From JAYRSJ01 sp041920215 (GTDB taxonomy: Bacteria > Pseudomonadota > Gammaproteobacteria > Burkholderiales > Burkholderiaceae_C): a stretch of DNA of 64,000 nt. The translations under genes and the position numbers were made by a program. Shown here piece by piece: positions 8,313 to 16,777 of the stretch. The first letter of the stretch is position 1, and the number at the start of each line of letters is the position of its first letter. The notes under the pieces are model-generated. The model searched no databases. It was not told where the DNA came from and was given only the letters and a program-made list of their open reading frames with translations. The DNA lies in assembly GCA_041920215.1 (NCBI GenBank), contig JAYRSJ010000012.1, forward strand, positions 72,944 through 136,943, read 5' to 3'.

Positions 8313-8811
8313 GCTGCGGCTCCAGATCCTGCTGCGTCAGCCACAGTCGCAGATCGAATTCCAGCTGCCCGTAACTGGGCTCCATATGCTGGCACAGCGC
8401 ATAGAAGGCCTTGTTGTGTTCCAGCTCGCGGAGATGGGCCAGCTCGTGCACGACGATCATGCGCAGGAAGTCGGCCGGCGCCTCGCGGAACAGCGTGGCG
8501 ATGCGGATCTCGCGCCGCGTCTTCAGCCGGGCGCCCTGCACGTTCTGGGCACGGGTGTGGGTGCCCAGCGCATGCTGGATGATCTTGAGCTTGGCGTCGT
8601 AGCAGACCTTGTTCAGCGGCTCGGCATTGCGCATGAAGCGCTGCTTCAAGTCCTGGGTGTAGTCGAACAAGGCCTTGTCGCTGCGCACCTCGTGCGTGCC
8701 GGCATAGCGGCGCTGCAGATACTCGCCCAGTCGGCCGGCTTCGATCATGCCCCGCACCTGAGCCTGCAGCTCGGCCGGGTAGCCGGCCAGGTATTTCAGC
8801 GCCGGGTTCAC
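8296..8811 (-). CDS. YgjP-like metal-dependent hydrolase
   Basis: About 171 residues. The C-terminal half carries HELAHLRELEHNKAFY, the HExxH-x6-HN zinc motif of the YgjP/M48-like (WLM-related) metallohydrolases. Before it comes a basic strand region, KTRREIRIATLFREAP. I chose a GTG start at 8811 because it overlaps the stop of the upstream peptidase as GTGA. An ATG 54 bases further upstream is in frame but lies deeper inside that gene. The substrate is unknown. It probably forms one operon with the M3 peptidase and the propeller-like gene. Confidence 0.8.
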   Translation of the reverse strand: MNPALKYLAGYPAELQAQVRGMIEAGRLGEYLQRRYAGTHEVRSDKALFDYTQDLKQRFMRNAEPLNKVCYDAKLKIIQHALGTHTRAQNVQGARLKTRREIRIATLFREAPADFLRMIVVHELAHLRELEHNKAFYALCQHMEPSYGQLEFDLRLWLTQQDLEPQHAPVR

Positions 8812-10697
8812 TGCAGCGCAGGGCTCGCGTAGTGCGCGGCGACCCAGCGCTCGAAGCGCTCGCACATCGCGGCTTCGCCATCGCCGCTGTCGGCCAGCAG
8901 CTCGGCGCCATGGACGATGCGTATCGTCGCGTCCAGCGTCGGCAGCTCGTGGTCCGGCGCGCCGCGCGCCGCAGCGGCGGCCATCGCCTGCTGGGCCCGC
9001 GCCCAGGCTTCGTCCACCGATTCGTTGCAGGCCTCGGCCAGGTAGCGGGCGGAGAAACCCTCGCCGGTCAGCCGGCGCAGCGTGGCGTCGTGGTCGATGC
9101 TATTTCCCGGCCCCCAGTAGTGCTCGGCCAGGGCCGGGCCTATCGCCAGGTTGTCGCACAGATAGCCATGCTCGCGCAGGAAGTGGGCGCGGGTCTGGTA
9201 GACCGCCATATGGGCCAGCAGATATCCCTGATAGGACGCGGCCGACTCCTGGTTCAGCAGATGCGGAATCGCCAGCAATGGTCGCGGGCTGGCGACCACG
9301 CCCTGGATGCGCTGCTCGGTGGCCCGGGCCAGGGCCAGCACCGTCTCGGGCAGCAGCTGCTCGTCGGGCAGCGCGTACAGGGCCGCCTCGAAATAGGGCA
9401 CGACGGCGATGGCCCGCTCGTCGAAGGCGCGCATGGGCTGGCTGCTGGCAATGCGGGCGTGGATCAGCGCATCGGGCATGGGTTCGCCGGCCTCATTGCG
9501 GGCATAACGCTTGAGCCAGTCGGCATCGTTCAAAAGGCTGTCGCAGAACATCGACTGCGTCTCGGCATAGGCCATCGACGTGGGCGCGAATTCCTGCGAG
9601 AAGCAGGGCGAGTTCTGGGTCACGTTGGCGAAATGCGCCGCATGCCCGCCCTCGTGGAACAGGGTGTTGATCGCGCGCAGTCCGCTGCCGATCTGGTCGG
9701 GCTTGGCCTCCGCAGTGAAGTTGATCTCGCCCGGCACCCAGCGGCCCTGGGCATCGACATGGCTGGGCATGGGGCCGTGACAGAAACCGTTCTGGTACTT
9801 GCCCTCCCGCGCCAGCAGGTCCAGCTGCAGCGTGGCGCCGCGATACCGTATGCCCAGGCGGCGGAAGCTCTGCACCCAGCGGCGCAGCGCCGGGCCGAAG
9901 GGCATATAGGGGTCCATGCGGCGCACCACATCGCCAGCGCTATAGAAGCGCAGATTCCAGGGCTGCAGGGCCTGCGCGCCATGGCGCTCGGCCAGGTCGG
10001 CCAGCGCGCGATCCTGCGCGCCCTGGGTACGCTCGATGAATTCGTCCAGCACCGCGAACAGGGCCTGCGGCGTCATGCGCTCGTTCTTGCGCAGCTTGAG
10101 CTCGAAGTAGTTGTCAAAGCCCAGCGCGCGTGCCAGGCGATTGCGCAGCCGCACCAGATCCAGAAACCCGTTGTCCAGCACCCAGCGCTCGATCTGGCCA
10201 TAGGCCTCGTAGGAGCTGCGCCGCGCGGCCTCGTCCGGATTGGTGGCCAGATTGGTGGCCAGCATGGACAGCGTGGCCGGCTCGGACTCGCCGCGCTCGT
10301 TGAGATGCTGCGGCGCCAGCGCCTTCTTGCTGGCGAACAGCGCGGCCTCGGCAGAAATCAGCTCGCGCATCAGGGCCTGGCCCTCGGCGGTGTCGACGGT
10401 ATTGGCCTCGAAGAGCGCCTGCCAGCCGCGCAGCCCATGCAGCAGCGCCTCGCGCTGCGGGCCGGCCGGCAGCGGCTCCAGGCGCGCGATCTCGGCCCGG
10501 GTGGCGGCCAGCCTGGCGGGATCGGAGACAAAGCGCTTGTAGGCGCCCTCGGCCGCGGCAAAGCCGGCATGGTCCTCGCTGGTGCCCATATAGGTGGACC
10601 AGAACAAGGCCTCCTTGGCACGGTGCACCCGCAGATAGTCGCGGTTCAGCGTGTCGAAGAAGTCCTGAGCTTGGGCTTGGGCTTGGGCTTGGTGCAT
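8808..10697 (-). CDS. M3-family metallopeptidase (thimet oligopeptidase-like)
   Basis: A 629-residue zinc oligopeptidase. The motif TLFHEGGHAAHF (HExxHxxH) gives the zinc ligands and catalytic glutamate. The following AYAETQSMFCDSL supplies the third-ligand glutamate region seen in M3 enzymes. The long helical N-terminal part includes LRNRLARALGFDNYFELKL. No signal peptide is present, so it is probably cytoplasmic. The start region MHQAQAQAQAQDFF is encoded by a four-fold hexanucleotide repeat, so the native N-terminus is uncertain. The next in-frame candidates lie dozens of codons downstream. It heads a three-gene operon of tightly overlapping genes. Specificity cannot be inferred. Confidence 0.85.
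   Translation of the reverse strand: MHQAQAQAQAQDFFDTLNRDYLRVHRAKEALFWSTYMGTSEDHAGFAAAEGAYKRFVSDPARLAATRAEIARLEPLPAGPQREALLHGLRGWQALFEANTVDTAEGQALMRELISAEAALFASKKALAPQHLNERGESEPATLSMLATNLATNPDEAARRSSYEAYGQIERWVLDNGFLDLVRLRNRLARALGFDNYFELKLRKNERMTPQALFAVLDEFIERTQGAQDRALADLAERHGAQALQPWNLRFYSAGDVVRRMDPYMPFGPALRRWVQSFRRLGIRYRGATLQLDLLAREGKYQNGFCHGPMPSHVDAQGRWVPGEINFTAEAKPDQIGSGLRAINTLFHEGGHAAHFANVTQNSPCFSQEFAPTSMAYAETQSMFCDSLLNDADWLKRYARNEAGEPMPDALIHARIASSQPMRAFDERAIAVVPYFEAALYALPDEQLLPETVLALARATEQRIQGVVASPRPLLAIPHLLNQESAASYQGYLLAHMAVYQTRAHFLREHGYLCDNLAIGPALAEHYWGPGNSIDHDATLRRLTGEGFSARYLAEACNESVDEAWARAQQAMAAAAARGAPDHELPTLDATIRIVHGAELLADSGDGEAAMCERFERWVAAHYASPALQ
10669..10692. repeat. Hexanucleotide tandem repeat at peptidase start
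   Basis: Four exact copies of GCTTGG (plus strand) encode the alternating Gln-Ala tract directly after the M3 peptidase start codon. Copy-number change would keep the reading frame and only vary the N-terminal length. Confidence 0.7.
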
Positions 10698-10728
10698 GGT
10701 TCGGCTCCGTGGGAGGGGCCGAAGTATC

Positions 10729-11427
10729 TCAGGGCTGGCCGGATTTGCGCAGCGAACCCAGCACCTCGGGTGTGGTCACCCCCATGGAGACGTAGAGGCT
10801 GGTCAGCCCTTCCATGCCGATGTCGGCCGGCCGCACCCAGCTGCTGGGCAGATAGAGCAGTCCGCCGCCGACCGGTACCGGTGCGGTCGGCACGATCACT
10901 GCCACATAGTCGACCCCGTCCATCCGTACCGGCTCGGGACTGGACAGCAGGCCCAGCACCAGGGCCCCGCCCTCGGGCTTGACGCCGCCGAAATGGCACC
11001 ACACCGGCGCCATCGCCCGGACGCCCGCCTCGTCGCGCTTGGACATCATTTCCACCATGCGCTTGAGCAGGTCGTAGATGGTGCCGATCAGCGGGATGCG
11101 CGCGATCAGGGCCTCGATCGCCGCCTTGAGCCGGCGCTGCAGCTGGGTCTCGACCAGCAGGCCCAGCAGATAGATCAGCACCGCCACCAGGGCCAGGCCG
11201 ATCAGATAGGCCAAGGTCTCGGACTCGATCAGCCCCAGGCTCAGCCGGCTCAGCAGCTGGCCCAGACCGCTCTGCGGCCCCAGCCAGCGCAGCAGCAGCG
11301 CGCTGACCCAGCCCAGCAGGGCCAGCGTGGCCAGCAGGGGCAGCACGGTCAGAAAGCCGGTGACGAAGGTGCGCAGCACATGGCGGCGCGCCGAGCGGAC
11401 AAGAAAGGCTTGGCTGGATTCGGACAT
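10729..11427 (-). CDS. DUF502 family membrane protein
   Basis: A 232-residue protein starting MSESSQAFLVRSARRHVLRT. Two strong transmembrane segments are visible: FLTVLPLLATLALLGWVSAL and TLAYLIGLALVAVLIYLLGL. They are followed by the conserved soluble part with ARIPLIGTIYDLLKRMVEMM and FVAVIVPTAP-like segments (VDYVAVIVPTAPVPVGGGLL). This layout is the DUF502 signature. The role is unknown in bacteria. An upstream in-frame start would extend into the divergent ferredoxin gene, so MSESS is preferred. Confidence 0.88.
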   Translation of the reverse strand: MSESSQAFLVRSARRHVLRTFVTGFLTVLPLLATLALLGWVSALLLRWLGPQSGLGQLLSRLSLGLIESETLAYLIGLALVAVLIYLLGLLVETQLQRRLKAAIEALIARIPLIGTIYDLLKRMVEMMSKRDEAGVRAMAPVWCHFGGVKPEGGALVLGLLSSPEPVRMDGVDYVAVIVPTAPVPVGGGLLYLPSSWVRPADIGMEGLTSLYVSMGVTTPEVLGSLRKSGQP

Positions 11428-11469
11428 GGACGCGGGGCAGCAACGGCGCAAAGCCGGCATGATGCCAGC

Positions 11470-11838
11470 ATGACACGCAGCTTTCCTGTCCAGATCGAGC
11501 CGCAGGGCTGGCACTTCGAGGCCGCAGCCGACCAGACCCTGCTGCTGGCAGCGCTGGCCGCCGGCGTGCGCCTGCCCAGCAGCTGCCGCAACGGCAGCTG
11601 CCGCGCCTGCCTGTGCCAGTTGCTGGAGGGCGAGATTGCCTACCGCGTCGAATGGCCCGGCCTCTCGCGCGAGGAAAAGGCAGCCGGCTGTGTACTGCCC
11701 TGCGTGGCCGAGGCGCGCAGCGCGCTGCGCCTGGCGCAGCCGCGGGCCGAGGCCCTGCCCGGCCGCCCACCGGCCGCTGCCATCACTGCTTCTTCAGCTC
11801 GAAGCGCCCCTGCCCCTGGGTCAGCGTCAGACCGCTGA
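11470..11838 (+). CDS. 2Fe-2S ferredoxin, plant type
   Basis: A 122-residue protein starting MTRSFPVQIEPQGW. It has the [2Fe-2S] ligand pattern C39-x4-C44-x2-C47 (SCRNGSCRACLC) and a distal C78 in AAGCVLPCVA. It is a small electron carrier of the type found alone or fused to reductases. The partner is not evident here. The last 19 codons overlap the 3' end of the convergent serine hydrolase gene by 56 bases, and the Ala/Ser/Pro-rich tail looks unstructured. A CATGAT hexamer lies six bases before the ATG, again suggesting a leaderless transcript. Confidence 0.85.
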   Translation: MTRSFPVQIEPQGWHFEAAADQTLLLAALAAGVRLPSSCRNGSCRACLCQLLEGEIAYRVEWPGLSREEKAAGCVLPCVAEARSALRLAQPRAEALPGRPPAAAITASSARSAPAPGSASDR

Positions 11839-13480
11839 CCGGTCCCTCGGCCGGGCCGAAATCCAGCCGCGCGTCCACCACGGTCAGGTAGAGGCTGCGC
11901 GGGCTGCGGGCCTTCAGCTCGAAGGCCGGCTGCCCCTGCACCTGCACCCGCAGATGCCCGGCCACCTCGTCGCGGAAGACCTTGAGCCTGAGCCGGTCGG
12001 AGGCATAGTCACCCACCAGGGCCTGCTGCTGGGCCGCATCCAGCGCGATGCTGGCCTCCACCGGCAGATCACCGCTGCGCAGCCAGCGCTCGGCAGCACC
12101 CTCGCCGTCCTGGTAGCTGGCCAGCGCCAGCGCTCGGCCCAGGGCATCGCGCTCCACCGTCAGACGCGCCAGGCTGTTGAGGAAGGCGAAGCTGCCATCC
12201 ACCTGAGGCTGCAGCTCCAAGGGCGCGCCGCCGGCGCGCTGCGAGAACAGCTTGCCATCACGAACTCGCAGACTGCGCGTCTCGCCCGCTGCTCCGCCCT
12301 CCTTCTGGTAGACCCCTTCCAGCGTCTGCAGCTGGGCCGCACTGAGCGCCAGCGCTTGCAGCGCCGGATAGGGCTTGCCGGCGGCAAAGGCACTCAGCTT
12401 GCGTCCCAGCAGATCCAGATCCGGCCCCGGGCCGGTGCTGTTGCGCAGCAGGGCCACCGTCACCTGGCTCTGCGGCTGGTAGGCGAGCAGCGAGACAAAG
12501 CCGTGGATGCCGCCGCCATGCTGCAGCCAGGGCTGGCCCCGCAGCTGCTCCTGGGCGATGCCAAAGCCATAGCGGCGCGGCCCCTTGGCAGCCGCACCCT
12601 CGGCGCTGATCATGCGCTTGTAGCTGGCCGGCTTCAGCAAGGCGCCACCATGCAGCAGGCGGTTCCAGCGCCACAGATCGTCCAGGCTGGAGACCAGGGC
12701 GCCGGCCGCATGCGGCTGGCTCATCGAAATCAGGCCGGCCGCCTGCACCGGGCCGCCGGGCTGCAGGCTGTAGCCCTGCACCATGCCCGGCAGCACCCGG
12801 GTTTCGCCAGGATAGACCGTGTGCTTGAGCTGATGGGGCTTCAGCAGGGCCTCGTCCAGAAAGGCATGCCAGGGCTTGCCGCTGATGGCCTCGATCACCG
12901 CCCCGACCAGCACATAGCCGGAGTTGTTGTAGCGCCAGTCGGTGCCTGGGGCGAAATCGGGCGGCAGGTTCTTGAACTCGTCGATCAGGGCGGCGGTCGT
13001 CAGCTCGCGCCGCACCGGGTTGTGCATATAGCCCGGGATGCCGGTGTAGCTGCGTACGCCGGAGCTGTGATTGAGCAGCTGGGCCAGGCTGATCGCGCCG
13101 CCGCCCGGGAAGTCGGGCAGGAACTTGCTGAGCTTGTCGTCCAGGCTGGCACGGCCCTCGTCGATCAGCCGGAGAAGTGCCGCGGCCGCGAACTGCTTGG
13201 TGACCGAGCCGATGCGGAACAGCTGCTCGGGGCTCAGCGGCACGCCCAGCTCGATGCTGGCACGCCCCACCGCGCCCTTGTAGAGCAGCTGATCGCCACG
13301 GGCCACCAGCAGCGCCAGACCAGGCCCCGCAGGATCGATCTTCTGCTCGGCCAGCAGCTGCTGGGCATAGGCACCCACCTGGGTGGCATCGGGCAGGGCC
13401 GGCACCGGCGACTGGGCCAGCGCCAGCGCGGGCAGGCCGGCCAGCAGGACGCTGAAGAGGGGCGGCTTGGGGCTGTACAT
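11783..13480 (-). CDS. Exported serine hydrolase, beta-lactamase (class C) family
   Basis: A 565-residue protein with a signal peptide, MYSPKPPLFSVLLAGLPALA, ending in ALA-Q near residue 22. The beta-lactamase-related motifs are S92-V-T-K95 in FRIGSVTKQF, the tyrosine motif in WRYNNSGYVL and a HGG near WLQHGGGIHGF. The roughly 200 residues after the catalytic domain form an extra lipocalin-like C-terminal domain, seen in many DUF3471-type serine hydrolases. The likely activity is esterase or D-aminopeptidase-like in the periplasm. True beta-lactam resistance is not implied. The start is supported by AGGAGGAGATCCC just upstream. Confidence 0.9.
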   Translation of the reverse strand: MYSPKPPLFSVLLAGLPALALAQSPVPALPDATQVGAYAQQLLAEQKIDPAGPGLALLVARGDQLLYKGAVGRASIELGVPLSPEQLFRIGSVTKQFAAAALLRLIDEGRASLDDKLSKFLPDFPGGGAISLAQLLNHSSGVRSYTGIPGYMHNPVRRELTTAALIDEFKNLPPDFAPGTDWRYNNSGYVLVGAVIEAISGKPWHAFLDEALLKPHQLKHTVYPGETRVLPGMVQGYSLQPGGPVQAAGLISMSQPHAAGALVSSLDDLWRWNRLLHGGALLKPASYKRMISAEGAAAKGPRRYGFGIAQEQLRGQPWLQHGGGIHGFVSLLAYQPQSQVTVALLRNSTGPGPDLDLLGRKLSAFAAGKPYPALQALALSAAQLQTLEGVYQKEGGAAGETRSLRVRDGKLFSQRAGGAPLELQPQVDGSFAFLNSLARLTVERDALGRALALASYQDGEGAAERWLRSGDLPVEASIALDAAQQQALVGDYASDRLRLKVFRDEVAGHLRVQVQGQPAFELKARSPRSLYLTVVDARLDFGPAEGPVSGLTLTQGQGRFELKKQ

Positions 13481-13713
13481 GGGATCTCCTCCTGGTGATT
13501 GAGCCGAAGCGCGCCAGCTTCGCCGATGCTCGGGTCGGCCGGCCAGGCGGGCGCGACGAACTGCGCGATCGCGCGGACAGACTGCAGCGGCAATCCCCGC
13601 CCGCTGTGGACAAGTCCGTGCACAGCTTGCAGATGAGTGCGCCAAGTGATTGATTTCTCGATCAGATCAACGCATTGCCGAAAAAAGAGGCAGCTGCGGC
13701 GCCAGGCTGCGGG

Positions 13714-13719
13714 GACAAT
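13714..13719 (+). promoter_or_regulatory. Putative -10 box of the acyltransferase operon
   Basis: GACAAT in the context GGGGACAATCGC lies 29 bases before the acyltransferase ATG. The same GACAATCGC context precedes the ANTAR gene at 41698. No clear -35 is visible. Confidence 0.35.
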
Positions 13720-13748
13720 CGCAGGCTTTGCCCCAAGCAGTACCCCCG

Positions 13749-14339
13749 ATGCACCGCACCATCTTCAGCACGCCGCTGGTCAACAGCGCCCTGCGTGCCT
13801 TCTCGCTGGCCTTCCTGAAACTCAAGGGCTGGAAACTCGATGGCGCCCTGCCCCCGAACCAGTCCAAATGCGTGCTGATCGCCGCGCCCCACACCAGCAA
13901 CTGGGACCTGCCCTACACGCTGATGGTGGCCTTTGCGCTGCGCCTGAACATCTACTGGATGGGCAAGCAGCAGATCTTCCGCTGGCCCTTCGGCGGCCTG
14001 ATGCGCTGGCTGGGTGGCATCGCGGTCAACCGCGAACAATCGACCAATCTGGTGGCGGCTTCGGCCGCGGCCTTGAGGGCTGCCGACGGCCCGGTGCAGC
14101 TGATCGTGCCGCCCGAGGGCACGCGGGCCAAGACCCGCTACTGGAAGACCGGCTTCTACTGGATCGCCCACGAGGCGGGCGTGCCCATCGTGATGGCCTA
14201 TATGGACTACCAGCGCAAGCTCAGCGGCCTGGGCCCGGTGTTCCAGCCCAGCGGCGACATCGAGGCGGACATGGCCTCGATCAAGCGCTTCTACGCCCCC
14301 TTCAAGGGCAAGAACTGGCGGCAGTTCGATCATGAGTGA
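13749..14339 (+). CDS. Acyl-phosphate glycerol acyltransferase (PlsC-like)
   Basis: A 196-residue protein starting MHRTIFSTPLVNSALRAF. The acyltransferase motif I is H48-T-S-N-W-D53 (HX4D). The substrate loop PPEGTRAKTRYWKTGFY corresponds to motif III. It resembles short PlsC-like 1-acyl-glycerol-3-phosphate acyltransferases, but the exact acceptor is unknown. Longer in-frame starts exist upstream at 13650, but the -10-like GACAAT at 13714-13719 and the compact N-terminus favour 13749. It overlaps the next gene by eight bases, so the two are probably co-transcribed. Confidence 0.85.
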   Translation: MHRTIFSTPLVNSALRAFSLAFLKLKGWKLDGALPPNQSKCVLIAAPHTSNWDLPYTLMVAFALRLNIYWMGKQQIFRWPFGGLMRWLGGIAVNREQSTNLVAASAAALRAADGPVQLIVPPEGTRAKTRYWKTGFYWIAHEAGVPIVMAYMDYQRKLSGLGPVFQPSGDIEADMASIKRFYAPFKGKNWRQFDHE

Positions 14340-14577
14340 GGCGCACAACAGCAAGGACCCGCTGCAGGGCAAGACCCTGGAGATGATCGTCAGTGAGCTG
14401 GCCGCTCACTTCGGCTGGCAGGAGCTGGGCCAGCGCATCGCGATCCGCTGCTTCCAGCAGGACCCCAGCGTCGCCTCCAGCCTGAAGTTTCTGCGCAAGA
14501 CACCCTGGGCCCGTGCCAAGGTGGAGAGCCTCTACCTCTTCATGCGGCGCGAGCAGCGCCGCAGCACATCGCGCTGA
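14332..14577 (+). CDS. VF530 family DNA-binding protein
   Basis: An 81-residue protein starting MSEAHNSKDPLQGKTLEMIV. It matches the VF530 family (SLKFLRKTPWARAKVESLYL near the C-terminus), small double-helical-wing proteins reported to bind DNA. The family contains many single-copy proteobacterial genes without a defined role. The gene overlaps the end of the acyltransferase gene and is convergent with minE. Confidence 0.85.
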   Translation: MSEAHNSKDPLQGKTLEMIVSELAAHFGWQELGQRIAIRCFQQDPSVASSLKFLRKTPWARAKVESLYLFMRREQRRSTSR

Positions 14578-14588
14578 GCGCCAGCGCC

Positions 14589-14852
14589 TCAGGCCCGGCG
14601 GGGTTCGGGCAGCTCGATCTTGACCTCCAGCACCTCCAGATCATCCTGGCGTTCCATATGCACCTTGATGTCCTCGGGGTTGATGGAGACGTATTTGGAG
14701 ATCACCGCCACCAGCTCGCGCTGCAGCTGGGGCAGGTAGTCGGGGCTGGTGCTGCGGCCGTTGCGCTCGTGCGCGAGGATCAGCTGCAGCCGCTCCTTGG
14801 CCACGCTGGCGGTACTTTTCTTCTCGCCAAGGAAAAAGGACAGGAATCCCAT
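14589..14852 (-). CDS. minE: Cell division topological specificity factor MinE
   Basis: An 87-residue protein starting MGFLSFFLGEKKSTASVAKE, the MinD-activating and membrane-contacting N-terminus. It ends with the dimerisation strands LVAVISKYVSINPEDIKVHM and LEVKIELPEPRRA. MinE stimulates MinD ATPase and drives pole-to-pole oscillation of the MinCD inhibitor. It is the last gene of minC-minD-minE, 14 bases after minD. It is convergent with the VF530 gene. The start is supported by conservation of the MGFLSFF start. Confidence 0.97.
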   Translation of the reverse strand: MGFLSFFLGEKKSTASVAKERLQLILAHERNGRSTSPDYLPQLQRELVAVISKYVSINPEDIKVHMERQDDLEVLEVKIELPEPRRA

Positions 14853-14866
14853 GCTGTGCGCCCTCC

Positions 14867-15682
14867 TCACTTGCCGCCGAACAGGCGCTTGAAGAAGCCG
14901 GGCTTGACCGCCTCGATGAAGCGCATCGGCTTGTCCTCGCCAAGGAAGCGAGCCACCACATCGGCATAGGCCTCGGCCACATCGCTGCCCTTCATGTGGA
15001 TGGCCGGCAGGCCCTGGTTGGAGGCCTGCAGCACGATCTCGCTCTCGGGAATGACACCGATCAGCGGGGTGCGCAGGATCTCGTGTATGTCTTCCAGCGA
15101 CAGCATCTGACCGCCCTCGACCCGGTTGGGGTTGTAGCGGGTGATCAGCAGATGCTCCTTGACCGGCTCCTTGCCTTCGATCGCCCGCTTGGTCTTGCTG
15201 TTGAGCATGCCCAGGATGCGGTCCGAGTCGCGCACCGAGGAGACCTCGGGGTTGGTCACCACCAGGGCCTCGTCGGCATAGTGCATGGCCATCAGCGCAC
15301 CGGTCTCGATGCCGGCCGGCGAGTCGCAGATGATGAAGTCGAACTCCATCGCCTTGAGCTCCTCCAGCACGCGCTCGACGCCCTCCTGCTTCAGCGCGTC
15401 CTTGTCGCGCGTCTGCGAGGCGGCCAGGATGTAAAGCTTCTCCAGCTGCTTGTCCTTGATCAGGGCCTGGCTGAGCTTGATCTCGTCGTTGACGACATTG
15501 ATCAGGTCATAGACCACACGGCGCTCCACGCCCATGATCAGATCCAGATTGCGCAGGCCGACATCGAAGTCGATCACGCAGGTCTTGTAGCCGCGCAGGG
15601 CCAGACCGGTGGCAAAGCTGGCGCTGGTGGTGGTCTTGCCGACACCGCCCTTGCCCGAGGTCACCACGACGATTTTTGTCAT
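14867..15682 (-). CDS. minD: Septum site-determining ATPase MinD
   Basis: A 271-residue ParA-like ATPase. It has the deviant Walker A SGKGGVGKTTTSASFATGL at the N-terminus, the FDVGLRNLDLIMG segment and a C-terminal amphipathic membrane-binding helix (FIEAVKPGFFKRLFGGK). MinD binds membranes with ATP, recruits MinC to block FtsZ rings at the poles and is cycled by MinE. It lies between minC and minE on the minus strand. The length is as expected for the family. Confidence 0.98.
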   Translation of the reverse strand: MTKIVVVTSGKGGVGKTTTSASFATGLALRGYKTCVIDFDVGLRNLDLIMGVERRVVYDLINVVNDEIKLSQALIKDKQLEKLYILAASQTRDKDALKQEGVERVLEELKAMEFDFIICDSPAGIETGALMAMHYADEALVVTNPEVSSVRDSDRILGMLNSKTKRAIEGKEPVKEHLLITRYNPNRVEGGQMLSLEDIHEILRTPLIGVIPESEIVLQASNQGLPAIHMKGSDVAEAYADVVARFLGEDKPMRFIEAVKPGFFKRLFGGK

Positions 15683-15735
15683 CGCATCGATTCCTTTGTT
15701 CGAAAGATTGCTCGTGCCGTCGCGCGCGCGCCGGC

Positions 15736-16590
15736 TCAGTATTGAAGGGCTTCCATCACCAGCCGCTCGCCGTCCAGCCGCACCTGGGCGGCCTTGCCCA
15801 GCACCGTGTCGGGCAGCGGGTTCTCGGTGGTGCGGTAGATGCCGGCGATGGAGACCAGCTCGGCCTCCAGGCTGGCGGCGAAGATGCGCGCCTCGGTATT
15901 GCCGCGCGCACCGGCGATGGCCTTGCCGCGCAGCGGCGCATAAACATGGATGTGGCCGTCGGCGATCACCTCGGCCCCATGGTTAACCAGGGCGGTGACG
16001 ATCAGATCGCCGCCCTTGGCATAGACACGCTGACCGGAGCGCAGCGGCTTGTCGACGACCAGGGCCGGCGGCGCCTCGGCGGGCACCTCGCGCACCACCT
16101 CATGGACGACTTCGCGGACCACCTCCCGCACCGTCTCGCGCGGCTCGGGCGCTGGCAGCGCTCGCGCACTGATGGCCGGCGCCGTGAACACGACCAGCCC
16201 CAGCGCTGCCGCCTGCTCGTTCAGGGCCGCATCACCGCCCAGCAGCCCCTGGGGGCGCATCCGGTAGCGTTTCAGCAGCGCCACCACGGCCGCCAGATCA
16301 AGCACTGGCTCAGTCGCGGGCAGCAGGCCCAACTGGGCGGGCGGATCCGGCGCCTCGGCCGCTGGCTGCTGCTTCAGGCCCAGCGGCGACAGATCGATCA
16401 GCAGCGGCTCGTCGTCGAAGGCCTCGGGCGTCTCGCCCAGGCGCGCCTGCAAGGCCTGCGACAGCAACTCCAGATCGGCGCTGCGCAGCAGCAGCGACAG
16501 CAGACTCAGCGATGCACTCTTGAGCTCGAACACCTCGTTATGGCGTGCGCCGGACTTGCTGGCGTTTCTTCCCTCGCTGGCCTGGGTCAT
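15736..16590 (-). CDS. minC: Septum site-determining protein MinC
   Basis: A 284-residue protein starting MTQASEGRNASKSGARHNEV. The N-terminal domain includes FELKSASLSLLSLLLRSADL. The C-terminal beta-helix domain starts at about residue 185 with VYAKGGDLIVTALVNHGAEV and HIHVYAPLRGKAIAGARG. Between them is a Pro/Ala-rich linker with a strikingly regular run of REVV-type repeats around residues 152-170. This is unusual and may be helical. MinC inhibits FtsZ polymerisation and is activated by MinD. The promoter is the TAAAAT box upstream. Confidence 0.95.
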   Translation of the reverse strand: MTQASEGRNASKSGARHNEVFELKSASLSLLSLLLRSADLELLSQALQARLGETPEAFDDEPLLIDLSPLGLKQQPAAEAPDPPAQLGLLPATEPVLDLAAVVALLKRYRMRPQGLLGGDAALNEQAAALGLVVFTAPAISARALPAPEPRETVREVVREVVHEVVREVPAEAPPALVVDKPLRSGQRVYAKGGDLIVTALVNHGAEVIADGHIHVYAPLRGKAIAGARGNTEARIFAASLEAELVSIAGIYRTTENPLPDTVLGKAAQVRLDGERLVMEALQY

Positions 16591-16627
16591 GGGTGTTGGG
16601 GCTGTGGTTGAGCGTGCAAAGCGGCGC

Positions 16628-16633
16628 ATTTTA
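16628..16633 (-). promoter_or_regulatory. Putative -10 box of minCDE
   Basis: On the minus strand TAAAAT lies 37 bases before the minC ATG in the context GCTAAAATGCGCC, like the boxes before glnS and DUF3460-scpA. No convincing -35 hexamer was found. Confidence 0.4.
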
Positions 16634-16777
16634 GCGAGGGCGCGGCGTCCACCACCCCCGCATTGGCCCGCCCCCCGGCTTCGCACCGGCAGCAGCGCTG
16701 CTGAAAATCCGGGCGATCTCTGCGAGCCCCTTTGGAATCAAGCACTTGGCGCAGCTATCGAAACCTGGCCCACAAGC

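Noticed and set aside
11783..13480. Antibiotic-resistance beta-lactamase
   Set aside because: The extra C-terminal domain and the sequence as a whole fit general serine hydrolases; the SxxK fold alone does not imply beta-lactam hydrolysis.
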